In this document: one piece after another, positions 1 through 9,900 of the stretch | Numbering within the stretch: position 1 is the stretch's first letter | Layout of the letters: the number at the start of each line of letters is the position of its first letter | Origin: Anaerococcus senegalensis JC48 | GTDB lineage: Bacteria; Bacillota; Clostridia; Tissierellales; Peptoniphilaceae | Assembly (NCBI RefSeq): GCF_000321005.1 | Contig: NZ_HE578907.1 | Coordinates: 678,146 to 742,145 of the forward strand | Reading direction: 5' to 3' | Length of the DNA: 64,000 nt | Notes under the pieces: generated by a model | Database searches by the model: none | What the model was told of the DNA's origin: nothing | The model's input: the letters and a program-made list of their open reading frames with translations, nothing else | Position numbers and translations under genes: made by a program

Positions 1-163
1 CTTCTTTTTTTTCTACAGTTGCTTCATTTTCTTCAAAAAGACCTTGGTTATTTGCTTCTAGCGGTTTTTCTTCTTCGCTACTGGCAAAGGAAGGCTCGTT
101 AAATAAGAATGAAATAGACAAGGCGGCAATTAATGTCGCCTTAATAATTCTTTTATTATTCAT
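1..163 (-). CDS. Secreted protein, N-terminal part (partial)
   Basis: This reading frame starts at an ATG at 163 and runs off the left edge. The first ~28 residues (MNNKRIIKATLIAALSISFL and onward) form a signal peptide with a basic N-region, a hydrophobic core and a likely cut near SFA-SS. An acidic low-complexity stretch rich in Glu follows, typical of the mature start of Gram-positive surface or secreted proteins. A GAGGA-type ribosome site lies just upstream. The function cannot be told from this fragment. It has its own promoter and possible operator at 241-299. Confidence 0.7.
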   Translation of the reverse strand, partial: MNNKRIIKATLIAALSISFLFNEPSFASSEEEKPLEANNQGLFEENEATVEKKE

Positions 164-240
164 TTATTCCCCATATCCTCTACTAAATATTTTTTTAACA
201 TGTTAAATATTAATTCATATGAATATACAAAATATAAAAA

Positions 241-299
241 TGTGATAGCGATTTTCAGTATCACAAAAGCATAGTAACACTTTTATATCAGCTTGTCAA
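241..299 (-). promoter_or_regulatory. Sigma-A promoter with operator-like inverted repeat
   Basis: Read on the minus strand, TTGACA (294-299) and TACTAT (271-276) are separated by exactly 17 nt, a near-consensus vegetative promoter. Immediately downstream, covering the expected start point, is a perfect 7-bp inverted repeat, TGTGATA (259-265 on this strand) and TATCACA (241-247), with an 11-nt spacer. Its position at +1 suggests a repressor operator. A 5' UTR hairpin is the alternative. It drives the secreted-protein gene starting at 163. Confidence 0.6.
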
Positions 300-346
300 T
301 ATAATCATTAAATATTTTAACACTTTTTCAAGATTTATCGCACTCG

Positions 347-526
347 CTAGATTAAGCTTATATAGCCATTTATTTTGTGGTTAGCAAATAATTTAAGCAT
401 ATATGAATACAAAACTTTAGCTTCAATAGAAATACTCTCAAAAATTTCATCTTTCATTAATACCATAGGTAACCTAATGAAGTAATACATCTCAGATTGC
501 CTATTATAAAAATAATCAAAATTCAT
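347..526 (-). pseudogene. Truncated RepA_N-type replication initiator
   Basis: A 59-codon frame not long enough for most gene callers. It begins MNFDYFYNRQSEMYYFIRLP and continues with a segment ending in SIEAKVLYSYMLKL. This is the characteristic N-terminus of the replication initiator A family of plasmids and integrative elements (F-x-Y-x-Y-x-Q-S-E, a short strand with R-x-P, then a winged-helix segment S-x-E/D-A-K-x-L-Y). Family members are normally several hundred residues; this one stops with TAG soon after the first helix region. A strong AAAGGAGGT ribosome site precedes the start. I read it as the leftover 5' end of a mobile-element rep gene. Confidence 0.6.
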
Positions 527-547
527 CCTTACCTCCTTTCTTTGAAA

Positions 548-584
548 TAAAAAAAGACGACAGAATTATTACTTTCTATCGTCT
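548..584 (-). terminator. Rho-independent terminator after DUF4062-like gene
   Basis: On the minus strand a 10-bp stem (574-583 pairing with 556-565, one G-T mismatch) with an 8-nt loop is followed by seven T. It lies 50 nt past the stop codon of the 528-residue gene. Confidence 0.8.
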
Positions 585-634
585 GAGATTCACATATTAA
601 ATTTTCATCATTAGATAACCTTAAAAACTCTTTT

Positions 635-2221
635 TCATCCACTAATATTGTCTTTAATATATATTTTCCCTTTTATAATTTCAGGTATATGTTTTGATGT
701 AATCTCATATTCTATTGATTCTGGAAGGTTTTTAAACATTAAAATAGAAGGAAATGCCATTGAAGAGTTGTGTTTTAAATACTTTATATCGAAAATCAAA
801 ATATCAGAATCTGAGTTTTCAAATTGCTTATATGAAAATATGTCATCTAATAAATCTCGATAATCATATTTGTTATCTTCATATTCATCCTTAATGCTTT
901 TTGTTAAAATTGGACTAAGTCTATTAACATGTCTAAAATTTAAATTATCCACTTTTGAATCTTCATATCTATTAACAGTATCACTCTCTTGAATTGAAAA
1001 TATGAAATCAAAAAGTTTCATTTCAAGTAAGTCTTCTATAATATTCATGCCTGGATCAGGTAAATCTTTATGTTTAAGAATGTATCCTTTTGGTATAATC
1101 AATTTAATATCAATATCTTCATCAAATGTATTACCTAAATTTGAAATCATTAATTTAATAACTTTAACATTATCTATATATCCAAAATACTCGTTATATT
1201 CATTATATTCTTTTATACTAATATAAAGTTTTTTTAACAACGAATAGCGTTTTTTCTCCTCATCAGTTCCATAATACGAAGGTCCACTACTCCCAAATGG
1301 AAGCTGTAGCTGAGAACTATAACTCTTTAAGTTTCCCAAATTCCAAAAATTTTCTTCAATGTTAATTTGATTTTTATTAGCAAAATCATTAATAGCTTTT
1401 ATCCATTCGTCACTAATTTCTACATAATTATTTATCCCACTAAGTTTACTAATTTGTCCATATGATTTGTTAATATTAGTTAATTCGTTAAAATTATATT
1501 TTTCTGAACTTATATCTTTACTACGTTCTGGCAAAATAAAATTATTTAAAGTTTCAATACTCTCTATTATTTTATCTTTTTGATTGTTAATAGATTTTGA
1601 CTCTAACAACTTATTCATACTTATTGAACAATATTCTTCTGAAAATGTATTTAAATCTCTTATTTTTAATATAGGATTTAATATTTCACTTTTCGAGTTT
1701 CCTGAATCCGAAATTAATGATAAAAAATATAATGATAAATGATTGGTAAATTGTCGCTGAAAATCAAATTTATCATCAACTATTGCGTATATTCCTTTAT
1801 CCTTATATTTTCCTCTAAATTCTAACACTTTTTGATATTGTTCTTGATTGAATTCGGAAGGATTAATAGGAGCATTCAAAAAATACATAAATACTTGCTT
1901 ATTAGCTAAAAGCATCTCTTCTATTTCCTCTTCTGTACCAGATCCATACTTATCAGTTGGTGTACCAAATCTTGTCCAAAAAACTGCAACTGCAGCATCA
2001 CAATTTCTAACAAATTGTTTATTTAATAATTCTTGTGGTTTATCACCTGATTCAGGATAACTATTTGTAGACCAGTGTTTAGTAACTACTTCGATATTAT
2101 TTAAATCACCAAAAGTTCTATTAAAGCTTTCAACACTTTCTTTTATTATTTCTAAAAAATCTGTAACATCGCCTGGACAAGATATTAATAAATCATATAT
2201 GGTTACCCCTTTTCTTGGCAT
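635..2221 (-). CDS. DUF4062-like N-terminal domain protein, possible defence effector
   Basis: A 528-residue protein. Residues 8-150 carry the features of the DUF4062 family, a TIR-like fold: DLLISCPGDV at the start, W-S-T-x-x-Y-P near 50, a QELLN segment, CDAAVAVFWTRFGTPT near 80, and a GSGTEEEIEEM motif. DUF4062 domains usually sit at the front of multidomain proteins involved in signalling or conflict. The middle (160-290) looks helical. The C-terminal part (330-528) has alternating strands, including VIKLMISNLGN, and resembles a beta-sandwich I cannot name. There are no membrane segments. AAGGAGGT precedes the start and a terminator follows, so it is monocistronic. It sits between decayed mobile genes. 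The domain call is fair; a defence role is only inferred from domain and context. Confidence 0.6.
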   Translation of the reverse strand: MPRKGVTIYDLLISCPGDVTDFLEIIKESVESFNRTFGDLNNIEVVTKHWSTNSYPESGDKPQELLNKQFVRNCDAAVAVFWTRFGTPTDKYGSGTEEEIEEMLLANKQVFMYFLNAPINPSEFNQEQYQKVLEFRGKYKDKGIYAIVDDKFDFQRQFTNHLSLYFLSLISDSGNSKSEILNPILKIRDLNTFSEEYCSISMNKLLESKSINNQKDKIIESIETLNNFILPERSKDISSEKYNFNELTNINKSYGQISKLSGINNYVEISDEWIKAINDFANKNQINIEENFWNLGNLKSYSSQLQLPFGSSGPSYYGTDEEKKRYSLLKKLYISIKEYNEYNEYFGYIDNVKVIKLMISNLGNTFDEDIDIKLIIPKGYILKHKDLPDPGMNIIEDLLEMKLFDFIFSIQESDTVNRYEDSKVDNLNFRHVNRLSPILTKSIKDEYEDNKYDYRDLLDDIFSYKQFENSDSDILIFDIKYLKHNSSMAFPSILMFKNLPESIEYEITSKHIPEIIKGKIYIKDNISG

Positions 2222-2278
2222 CTAACTACCTCCTTATGTTGATGTACTCTTTACAATAATTATTATATAATAATTACT

Positions 2279-2538
2279 CTAAGCAGCACACCAACTATTT
2301 ATTTTTTGAGTTTTAAAATTTGGTAGAAGTTTTGAACTCCTTATATTTACATAACTATTTGCCTCTATCACTATTATGACACGAAACCCACAAGCAAGTT
2401 CAAGCACCTCCATGTCTTTATTCAAATGAGGACGAATGTATTCGCAAACTTTATCATATACTCCTTTATTTTTTTCATGCAAGGAGCATATAGCTTAGCA
2501 AATTTATCCCAAAATTTTTTATTGCTTTTATCAATCAT
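2279..2538 (-). pseudogene. Class I SAM-dependent methyltransferase remnant, frameshifted and truncated
   Basis: Starting at ATG 2538 after an AAAGGAGC ribosome site, the frame reads MIDKSNKKFWDKFAKLYAP. It then loses register near the A-run at 2470-2480. The continuing frame reads KNKGVYDKVCEYIRPHLNKD and then MEVLELACG. Together these match the beginning of a common small methyltransferase, with LELACG as SAM motif I. After that glycine the sequence no longer resembles the family and stops at 2279. The gene therefore has one frameshift and lost its 3' two-thirds. Confidence 0.65.
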
Positions 2539-2688
2539 TTCAACGCTCCTTTAAATATAAAAATGATCATATCAATCTTTATATTGAGCTTGTTCTCTCA
2601 CTGATACCTTGTAAGAAAGGAATAATAGCTGTTCCTATACCGAGCATGAATGTCTTAAATGCTGAGAGTCATAGGCAGTCATTCCTTT
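2539..2688. other. Intergenic stretch with coding-like debris
   Basis: No intact gene is visible. On the minus strand a frame across about 2575-2665 reads FMLGIGTAIIPFLQGISERT, which looks like the tail of a small hydrophobic protein, without a proper start in the same frame. It probably belongs to the same decayed island as the flanking remnants. Confidence 0.3.
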
Positions 2689-4215
2689 CTATTCAATCAT
2701 TTTGAAGTGTCTCAAGGCATCCGTGATGGCTTCTTCTTTTTCAGGTGTACACTGTGGAATATTTTGTTTCTCCTTTTTAGACTTATTGTAATGTTCTCGT
2801 AATTCTATTCCACATTTCCTTTTTATCTGTGCAATATATAATGTTGAAACTTTTAATTGAAATTTATTCCAAACATATTCTTTGATTTGAGTATATGTTG
2901 CTTTGCTCTCCGCACTTGTCAAATCCATCTCATCCAGCTCAATTTCAACACTTATGTGCTTATCGACATCGAGTTTGGACAAAAGTGCTACCGTCTCCAC
3001 ATGCATAGTTTCTGGAAACATATCGCATCCTTTTATTTTTTCTAATTTATAAACTTTGTTTTGAAATCTATTTATATCTCTTGCTAGTGTTTGTGGGTTA
3101 CAGGATATGTAGACTATTTTTTTTATTTTTGTTTTTGCTATGGTTTTTATTATTTCTTTATCAAGGCCAGCCCTAGGTGGATCTACTACTATGGCGTCTA
3201 TTTTTTCTTTTTTTATAAATTTATGGTCTATATAGTTAGCATTTTTTGCTATAAATTTATAATCTGTTAATCCGTTTGAGTCTGCATTTTCTTTTGCATC
3301 TTTTATGGCGTTTTTGTTTATTTCTATTCCTACTACATGGTCATCATTTATAGCTATGGAACTTGTCGCAGAGCCACAAAATAAGTCTAGAACTTTTTGA
3401 TTTTGACCTAAAAATTCTTTGGAAGTTTTATATAATTTTTCTGTCATATAGTCATTTACTTGGTAAAAATCGTTCATAGATATTTTGAATTTTTTTCCCA
3501 ACAGATTATATATGATATAGTCTTTGCCTGAAATATTTATTATTTCTTTTTTATTTATTAAGTTAATGTTATAAGTTGAATCTTTATATTGATTTTTTAT
3601 GTATGAGATAATTTTTTCGTCTTTTATTTTTATATTTAAAAGTATTTCTTTTTTATTAGCCCTAATTGTTATTTCCTCTAGGCTATCTGGATATTTTTTT
3701 GAAATTTCTTTTGTTATATTTTCAATTTGTCCTAAATTTTCTCTAATTAATTTTTTTGCCAAAAGACAATCTTTTATTTCTACAAGGTCATTAGAATATT
3801 TTTTATTATAGGCAAGTTTTCCATCTTTTGTAATTTGTAGTCTTATTTTATTTCTATAGTAAAATTCTTTACTTTGAAGAACTTCTATATCCTCTAATTG
3901 TATTTTTGCAAATTTAAGTAGAGCATTTTTTATTAGGTTTTCTTTTAATTTTATTTGACTTTGATAATTTATATCCATAATAGAACAACCACCACATTCA
4001 TAATAATATGGACATGGTGGTTGTTTATAATGACAGCTTTGTTTTTTTGTTTTTATTTTTTTTGCTTCAATGAAATTTTTCTTTTTATTTATTATTTCTA
4101 TATCGCAAATTTCACCAAATATTGCTTTTTCTATAAAGTATACTTTAGAATCAGCTTTTCCAACTCCTCTGCCATCTTGTAGGATATCAACTATTTTGAT
4201 ATCTTTTATTTGCAT
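2689..4215 (-). CDS. rlmD: 23S rRNA (uracil-C5)-methyltransferase RlmD/RumA, with C-terminal extension
   Basis: Methylates a uracil of 23S rRNA with SAM. Residues 1-55 form a TRAM RNA-binding domain. The cysteine cluster around CPYYYECGGC (near 70) binds an Fe-S cluster. VLDLFCGS is SAM motif I, DPPRAGL is the substrate motif, and ISCNPQTLARD carries the catalytic cysteine. The canonical enzyme ends near residue 410 (METMHVETVALLS-type end). Here about 95 extra residues follow, including AESKATYTQIKEYVWNKF and IAQIKRKCGIELREHYNKSK. The DNA of that tail is visibly less AT-rich than the rest of the gene. Such tails are seen on rumA copies associated with mobile elements. The start codon overlaps the pyk stop (TAATG), so it is last in that operon. 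Confidence 0.88.
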   Translation of the reverse strand: MQIKDIKIVDILQDGRGVGKADSKVYFIEKAIFGEICDIEIINKKKNFIEAKKIKTKKQSCHYKQPPCPYYYECGGCSIMDINYQSQIKLKENLIKNALLKFAKIQLEDIEVLQSKEFYYRNKIRLQITKDGKLAYNKKYSNDLVEIKDCLLAKKLIRENLGQIENITKEISKKYPDSLEEITIRANKKEILLNIKIKDEKIISYIKNQYKDSTYNINLINKKEIINISGKDYIIYNLLGKKFKISMNDFYQVNDYMTEKLYKTSKEFLGQNQKVLDLFCGSATSSIAINDDHVVGIEINKNAIKDAKENADSNGLTDYKFIAKNANYIDHKFIKKEKIDAIVVDPPRAGLDKEIIKTIAKTKIKKIVYISCNPQTLARDINRFQNKVYKLEKIKGCDMFPETMHVETVALLSKLDVDKHISVEIELDEMDLTSAESKATYTQIKEYVWNKFQLKVSTLYIAQIKRKCGIELREHYNKSKKEKQNIPQCTPEKEEAITDALRHFKMIE

Positions 4216-5987
4216 TATAGTACCTTTGCTTCTCCCTTGTAGATTATTCCTCCAAGTGGATCAATTGTAATTATATCTCCATCTGATAATAAATTAGTTA
4301 CATTTTTAACACCTAAAATTGCAGGAATTCCAAAGTGAATTGATACAACAGCAGTATGACTTGTTAGTCCACCATTTTCAGATATTACTCCTGAAGATCT
4401 TTCCATAAATTCATTGATGTCTTTGTCAGTATATTTTGCAACTATTATATCTCCATCTTCAAATTTTTCTTCAAGTTCTTCTTTTGTAGATCCTACTACA
4501 ACTTTTGCAGAAACTGATTTATTACCTACTCCAGTACCATTTGCAATAATATCACCTATTACATGAACTTTTATTAAGTTTGATGTTCCAGATACTCCAA
4601 GTGGTATTCCTGCTGTTAATACTGTTAAATCACCTTCTTGAACATAATTTTCTTTTAGGGCACCAACTATTGCTCTTTCAATTAATTCATCAGTTTCGTG
4701 TGCTTTTTCAACTATTATTGGATATACACCCCATGAAACTGAAAGTCTTCTTGCAACTTTTTCATCAATTGTACAAGCTATAATATTTGTTTTTGGTTTA
4801 AATTTAGAAACTGCTTTTGCTGTATTTCCTGATGCTGTACAGGTAATAATTGCTTTTGCATTTAATTGACTAGCTATTGTACATGTTGATTTTGAAATAG
4901 CATTTGTTGTTGTAATTTTTCTATCAATTTCTGTTTGATATATATTTTCTTCAAAGTCATCAGAAAGTTCTGTTGTTATACAGATATCTCTCATTGTTTT
5001 TACAGCTTCTACTGGATATTTTCCTGCTGCGGTTTCTCCTGATAGCATTACACAATCTGTTCCATCTATAATAGCATTTGCTACGTCAGTTGTTTCTGCT
5101 CTTGTTGGTCTTGGGTTTCTTTGCATTGAATCAAGCATTTGTGTAGCTGTAATTACTGGTTTTGCAGCTTTGTTACATTTTCTAATAACTTCTTTTTGAA
5201 CTAATGGAATAAGCTCAGTTCTAATTTCTACACCAAGGTCTCCTCTAGCAACCATGATTCCATCACTTGCTTCAATAATTTCATCAATATTATCAACACC
5301 TTCTTGTGATTCAATTTTTGATAAAATTAAAATATCTTCTCCACCGTGATCTTCTAGAACTTTTCTTATATCATATATATCTTCTTTTTTTCTTATAAAT
5401 GATGCTGCTATCATATCAATACCATTTTCGATACCAAATTTTATATCATCAACATCTTTTGGAGTAATTGCTGGAAGATTTGTTACTCTTCCCGGAAGAT
5501 TTACACCTTTATTATTTGAAATTACACCATTATTTTGGACTCTACAAACAATATCTGTTCCATCTTTTATTTCCATAACCTCTAATTGAATTAATCCATC
5601 ATCTATAGAAATAATTGAACCTTTTTCAACATCATTTGGAAGTCCTTCATATGATACTGATACAATATCTTTATTACCTATAACATCTCTGGTTGTTATT
5701 GTAAAAATATCATCTGGTTTTAAGAAATATTCTTTTTCTTCAAATCTACCAATTCTAATCTCTGGTCCTTTTGTATCAAGCATTAATCCCAAAGGTACAT
5801 TTAATTTTCTTCTTAATCTTTTAATAGTTTTTATTTTTTCAAGGTGTTCTTCATGAGACCCATGAGAGAAATTCAATCTTGCTACATTCATTCCATTTCT
5901 TACCAATTGTTCCAAAACTTCAGGTGATTCTGATGCTGGTCCAATTGTACATACAATTTTTGTTTTCTTTAAAATATCTGGTTTCAT
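4215..5987 (-). CDS. pyk: Pyruvate kinase with C-terminal PEP-utilizer domain
   Basis: Converts phosphoenolpyruvate and ADP to pyruvate and ATP in glycolysis. The barrel begins KTKIVCTIGPAS. The active-site region includes NFSHGSHEEH, LDTKGPEIR and MVARGDLGVE, and TATQMLDSM appears near 280. Standard pyruvate kinases are ~475 residues. The extra ~110 residues end in a phosphohistidine-type domain (ENGGLTSHTAVVSIHFGIPA), as in Bacillus and other Firmicute enzymes. It follows pfkA by 21 nt, pairing the two committed steps of glycolysis in one operon. Confidence 0.97.
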   Translation of the reverse strand: MKPDILKKTKIVCTIGPASESPEVLEQLVRNGMNVARLNFSHGSHEEHLEKIKTIKRLRRKLNVPLGLMLDTKGPEIRIGRFEEKEYFLKPDDIFTITTRDVIGNKDIVSVSYEGLPNDVEKGSIISIDDGLIQLEVMEIKDGTDIVCRVQNNGVISNNKGVNLPGRVTNLPAITPKDVDDIKFGIENGIDMIAASFIRKKEDIYDIRKVLEDHGGEDILILSKIESQEGVDNIDEIIEASDGIMVARGDLGVEIRTELIPLVQKEVIRKCNKAAKPVITATQMLDSMQRNPRPTRAETTDVANAIIDGTDCVMLSGETAAGKYPVEAVKTMRDICITTELSDDFEENIYQTEIDRKITTTNAISKSTCTIASQLNAKAIITCTASGNTAKAVSKFKPKTNIIACTIDEKVARRLSVSWGVYPIIVEKAHETDELIERAIVGALKENYVQEGDLTVLTAGIPLGVSGTSNLIKVHVIGDIIANGTGVGNKSVSAKVVVGSTKEELEEKFEDGDIIVAKYTDKDINEFMERSSGVISENGGLTSHTAVVSIHFGIPAILGVKNVTNLLSDGDIITIDPLGGIIYKGEAKVL

Positions 5988-6008
5988 AACTTATCCTCCT
6001 CTAAAACT

Positions 6009-6968
6009 TTATTTTGACAATTTATTAGCTAGTTCATAAAGATCTTCATTAAAGTCGCCTTTTATTGATACTGCCTCATCTAAGCTTACTTGAGTGATTT
6101 TACCATCTGTATAACCTAATGCTATATTAGTTTTCTCTTCGTTTAATAATTCTGCAGCTTTAGCTCCCATAATAGATCCTAATAATCTATCAGTTGATGA
6201 TGGTGATCCGCCTCTTTGAACGTGACCTAAAACTGTAACTTTTGTCTCAACGCCACTTCTTTCTTCTACTTCTTTTGCTACAGTATATGGATTACCAACT
6301 CCTTCTGCAAGCACTATAAGGTGATGTAATTTACCTCTTTTTCTTCCATGATTAACTTTTTCAACTATTTCATCAATTGAAAATTTATGTTCAGGTACAA
6401 TAATTGATTCAGCTCCACCTGCAAGACCAGAAAATAAAGCTAAATCTCCGCAGTTACGTCCCATTACTTCAATTACAACTGCCCTACCATGAGATGAAGA
6501 TGTATCTCTAAGTTTTCCTATTGCATCAGTTACTGTTTCTATCGCAGTAAAAAATCCTATTGTAAAATCAGTATATCCCATATCATTATCAATAGTACCA
6601 GGAATTCCAATAGTATTTATTCCCAAATCACTAAGAGCTTTAGCTCCCTTATATGATCCATCTCCACCAATAACAATAAGGCCTTCAATACCATAATCTC
6701 TAAGAATTTGAGCACCTCTTTTTTGACCTTCTAAATTTTTAAATTCAGTTGATCTTGCAGTACCAAGAATTGTTCCTCCCTTATGTATAATGTCTGCTAC
6801 AGATGATACATTCATTTCATAAATATCACCTTTCATCAAACCATCATAACCATTTCTAATTCCTTTAACTCTCATTCCATTATTTAGAGCTGTTCTTACT
6901 GCTGCTCTTATAGCTGAATTCATTCCTGGTGCATCCCCACCACTAGTAAGTATACCTATTGTTTTCAT
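6009..6968 (-). CDS. pfkA: ATP-dependent 6-phosphofructokinase
   Basis: Phosphorylates fructose 6-phosphate to the 1,6-bisphosphate in the cytosol. The 319 residues match the usual length of bacterial PfkA. ILTSGGDAPGMN binds ATP, IGGDGSYKGA is the second nucleotide loop, IPGTIDNDM holds the catalytic aspartate, and EVMGRNCGDLA and LGHVQRGGSPS bind substrate. It lies 10 nt downstream of dnaE, as in many Firmicutes where dnaE-pfkA-pyk form one unit. Confidence 0.98.
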   Translation of the reverse strand: MKTIGILTSGGDAPGMNSAIRAAVRTALNNGMRVKGIRNGYDGLMKGDIYEMNVSSVADIIHKGGTILGTARSTEFKNLEGQKRGAQILRDYGIEGLIVIGGDGSYKGAKALSDLGINTIGIPGTIDNDMGYTDFTIGFFTAIETVTDAIGKLRDTSSSHGRAVVIEVMGRNCGDLALFSGLAGGAESIIVPEHKFSIDEIVEKVNHGRKRGKLHHLIVLAEGVGNPYTVAKEVEERSGVETKVTVLGHVQRGGSPSSTDRLLGSIMGAKAAELLNEEKTNIALGYTDGKITQVSLDEAVSIKGDFNEDLYELANKLSK

Positions 6969-6978
6969 AGTATCTCCT

Positions 6979-9900
6979 TTAAATTAACTTAACATTATCC
7001 TTTCCAATCTTCAACTTTAGATAATCTATTATATCTGAATTCGAATCAATCCACAAGCTTTTATCAAGTTTAACTGTCTTTTTTTTGTCAGTAAAATAAA
7101 TTATCACTGGCGTTTTACCGTGATTATCTAATAAATCTTTTCGTATCTTATTATACCTTATATAATCCATTTTTATATATAAATTTTTAAAAGAGTTCTC
7201 ATCAATTTCCTTTATTTTTGATACAATCAATTTCAATTCATCATCACCAGATTGAAGATTGCCCTCTACTATAACAAGTGTATCATTTTCAATAATCTGT
7301 CTAAAATCTTTATATACATTTGGAAAAATAATCATTTCAATTGATCCAAACATATCTTCTAATGTAGAAAATGCCATTAGAGTATCTTTTTTAGTCATAG
7401 TTTCAGATTTATTTGTTATAATTCCTGCCATTCTAACTTTTTTATTATCATAGTTATCAAGATCAATTGCTCTTAGTTCACTTAGTATTTCTGTTGTAAA
7501 ATTAGTGTATCTTTTTACATTATCTCCTAATGAATTTAAAGGGTGATCAGAAATATAAAAACCTAAGACTTCTTTTTCAAGTTTTAATTTTTGCTTGTTT
7601 TTATATTCATTAATTGGAGGAAATTTTATATCATCAATCTTATCGTTTTTTTCTTGATTAAAATCTAGTAAATTCATTTGACCCTTTAAATTAACTTTTT
7701 CATTATCATGGATTGATTGTAGAGCCGATTCATGAACTGCAATTAGCTCTGATCTTTTATATCCTAAAGAATCAAAAGCTCCTGCTTTTATCAAAGATTC
7801 CAATGCTTTTTTATTTAAAGCTGTAGGATCATTTGATTCAATTTTTTCTAAAAAGTCTTTAAATGTTTTAAATTTTTCTTTTTTTCTTAGCTTTACAATT
7901 AAATCTATAAGTTTTTCACCAACATTTTTTATAGCAGACATTCCAAAAATTATTTTATTTTTCTCTGCAATAAATCTTCTTTCAGATTTATTTATATCTG
8001 GTGGAACAATCTCAATTCCCAACCTTTTTGCTTCCGAAATATAAAGATAAACTTTGGAACTATCACCCATAATTGATGTCAATAAATTTGCCATATATTC
8101 TTCCGTAAAATAACATTTTAAATATGCAGTTTGAATTGCAACTAATGAATAAGCTGCTGAGTGGGATTTATTAAAAGCGTATTTTGCAAATGAAATCATT
8201 TCATCATAAATCTTATTTGCATTTTTTTCAGATATGCCGTTATTTACACAACCTTTAATTTCAAATTTTCCATTTTTATCTTTTTTACCATGAACAAAAA
8301 CTTCTCTATTTTCCTCCATTACAGACATTTTCTTTTTACTCATAGCACGTCTTAAATTATCAGCCTCTCCAAGTGAAAATCCTGCTAATTGTTGGACTAT
8401 TTGCATAACTTGCTCCTGATAGACTATTATTCCATAAGTTACTTCAAGAATAGGTTTTAAAGAAGCATCTATATAAGATATATTTTGAGGATTCATCTTA
8501 TTTTTTATATAATTTGGAATTTGATCCATAGGACCTGGCCTAAATAATGAATTCGCAGCAACTAAATCATCAAACCTTGTAGGTTTTAAATTCTTCAAAA
8601 AATTTCTCATTCCTGCAGATTCAAATTGAAATATCCCTATAGTTTCTGCTTTTGTAAATTGATCAATAACTTTTGGATCATTTTCATCAATTTGATCTAA
8701 ATTTAGGTCTATATTTTTATATTTTTTTACATCCTTTATTGTATCTTGAATTACAGTAAGATTTCTTAGACCCAAAAAATCCATTTTCAATAGGCCCAAT
8801 TCTTCAATTTCTGTCATGTTAAATTGGGTTACTATTTGATCATTTGATAAAGCAAGAGGAACTATATCTGTTAAAATTTCCTTGCTAATTACAACTCCTG
8901 CAGCATGAATTGATGTGTGTCTAGGAAGATTTTCTATATTTCTTGCAGTATCAATCATTCTTTTTGTTTCTACATCATTTTGATATTCATAGGCTAATTT
9001 TTCTGTATTTTCTAATGCTTTATCAATTGTCATTCCAATTGCTTGTGGAATTAATTTTGCAATTTTATCTACTTTATTAAAAGAAATGTCCATAACCCTG
9101 CCAACATCTCTTATGGCATTTCTTGCCTTCATCCTTCCAAATGTTACAATTTGTGAAACATGGTCTTTTCCATAAAGATCATACACATAGTCTACAACCC
9201 TATCCCTATTCTCATAGCAAAAATCTATATCTATATCGGGCATAGACACTCTTTCTGGATTTAAAAATCTTTCGAAAAGTAAATTATATTTTATTGGATC
9301 AATTTGTGTAATATCAAGAGCGTAAGAAATTATAGATCCTGCAGCAGAACCTCTACCTGGACCAACCGCAATTTTATTTTCTTTAGCATATCTTACAAAA
9401 TCCCACACAATTAAGAAATAATCAACGTAGCCCATATTATCGATTACAGATATTTCTTTTTTGGCTCTTTTTTGAATTTTTTCATCAATTTTTTCGTATT
9501 TTTTTAAAAGTCCCTCATTTACCAAATATTTTAAATAATCTAAATTTGTCATGTCATTAGGGACTTTTGTAAAATATGGTAGATGGGGATTGTGAAATTC
9601 TAAGTTTACATTACACATTTTTGAAATTTTCTGACTATTTTCATAGGCTCTTGGAAAATCTTTGAAAATTTCTTCCATCATATTCTGATCTTTTAAGTAA
9701 AATTCATCACAAGGCATTTTCATCCTTTTTTCATCTTCCAAAAGAGAGCCTGTTTGAATACAAGATAAAACATCTTGATAAAATGCGTCTTTTTTTTCTA
9801 CGTAATGAACATCATTAGTGCAGACCATTTCTATATCCAAGTCTTCATGGATTTTAAGTAAAGTTTCATTTACTATTTTCTGCTCTCTTAATCCATGATT

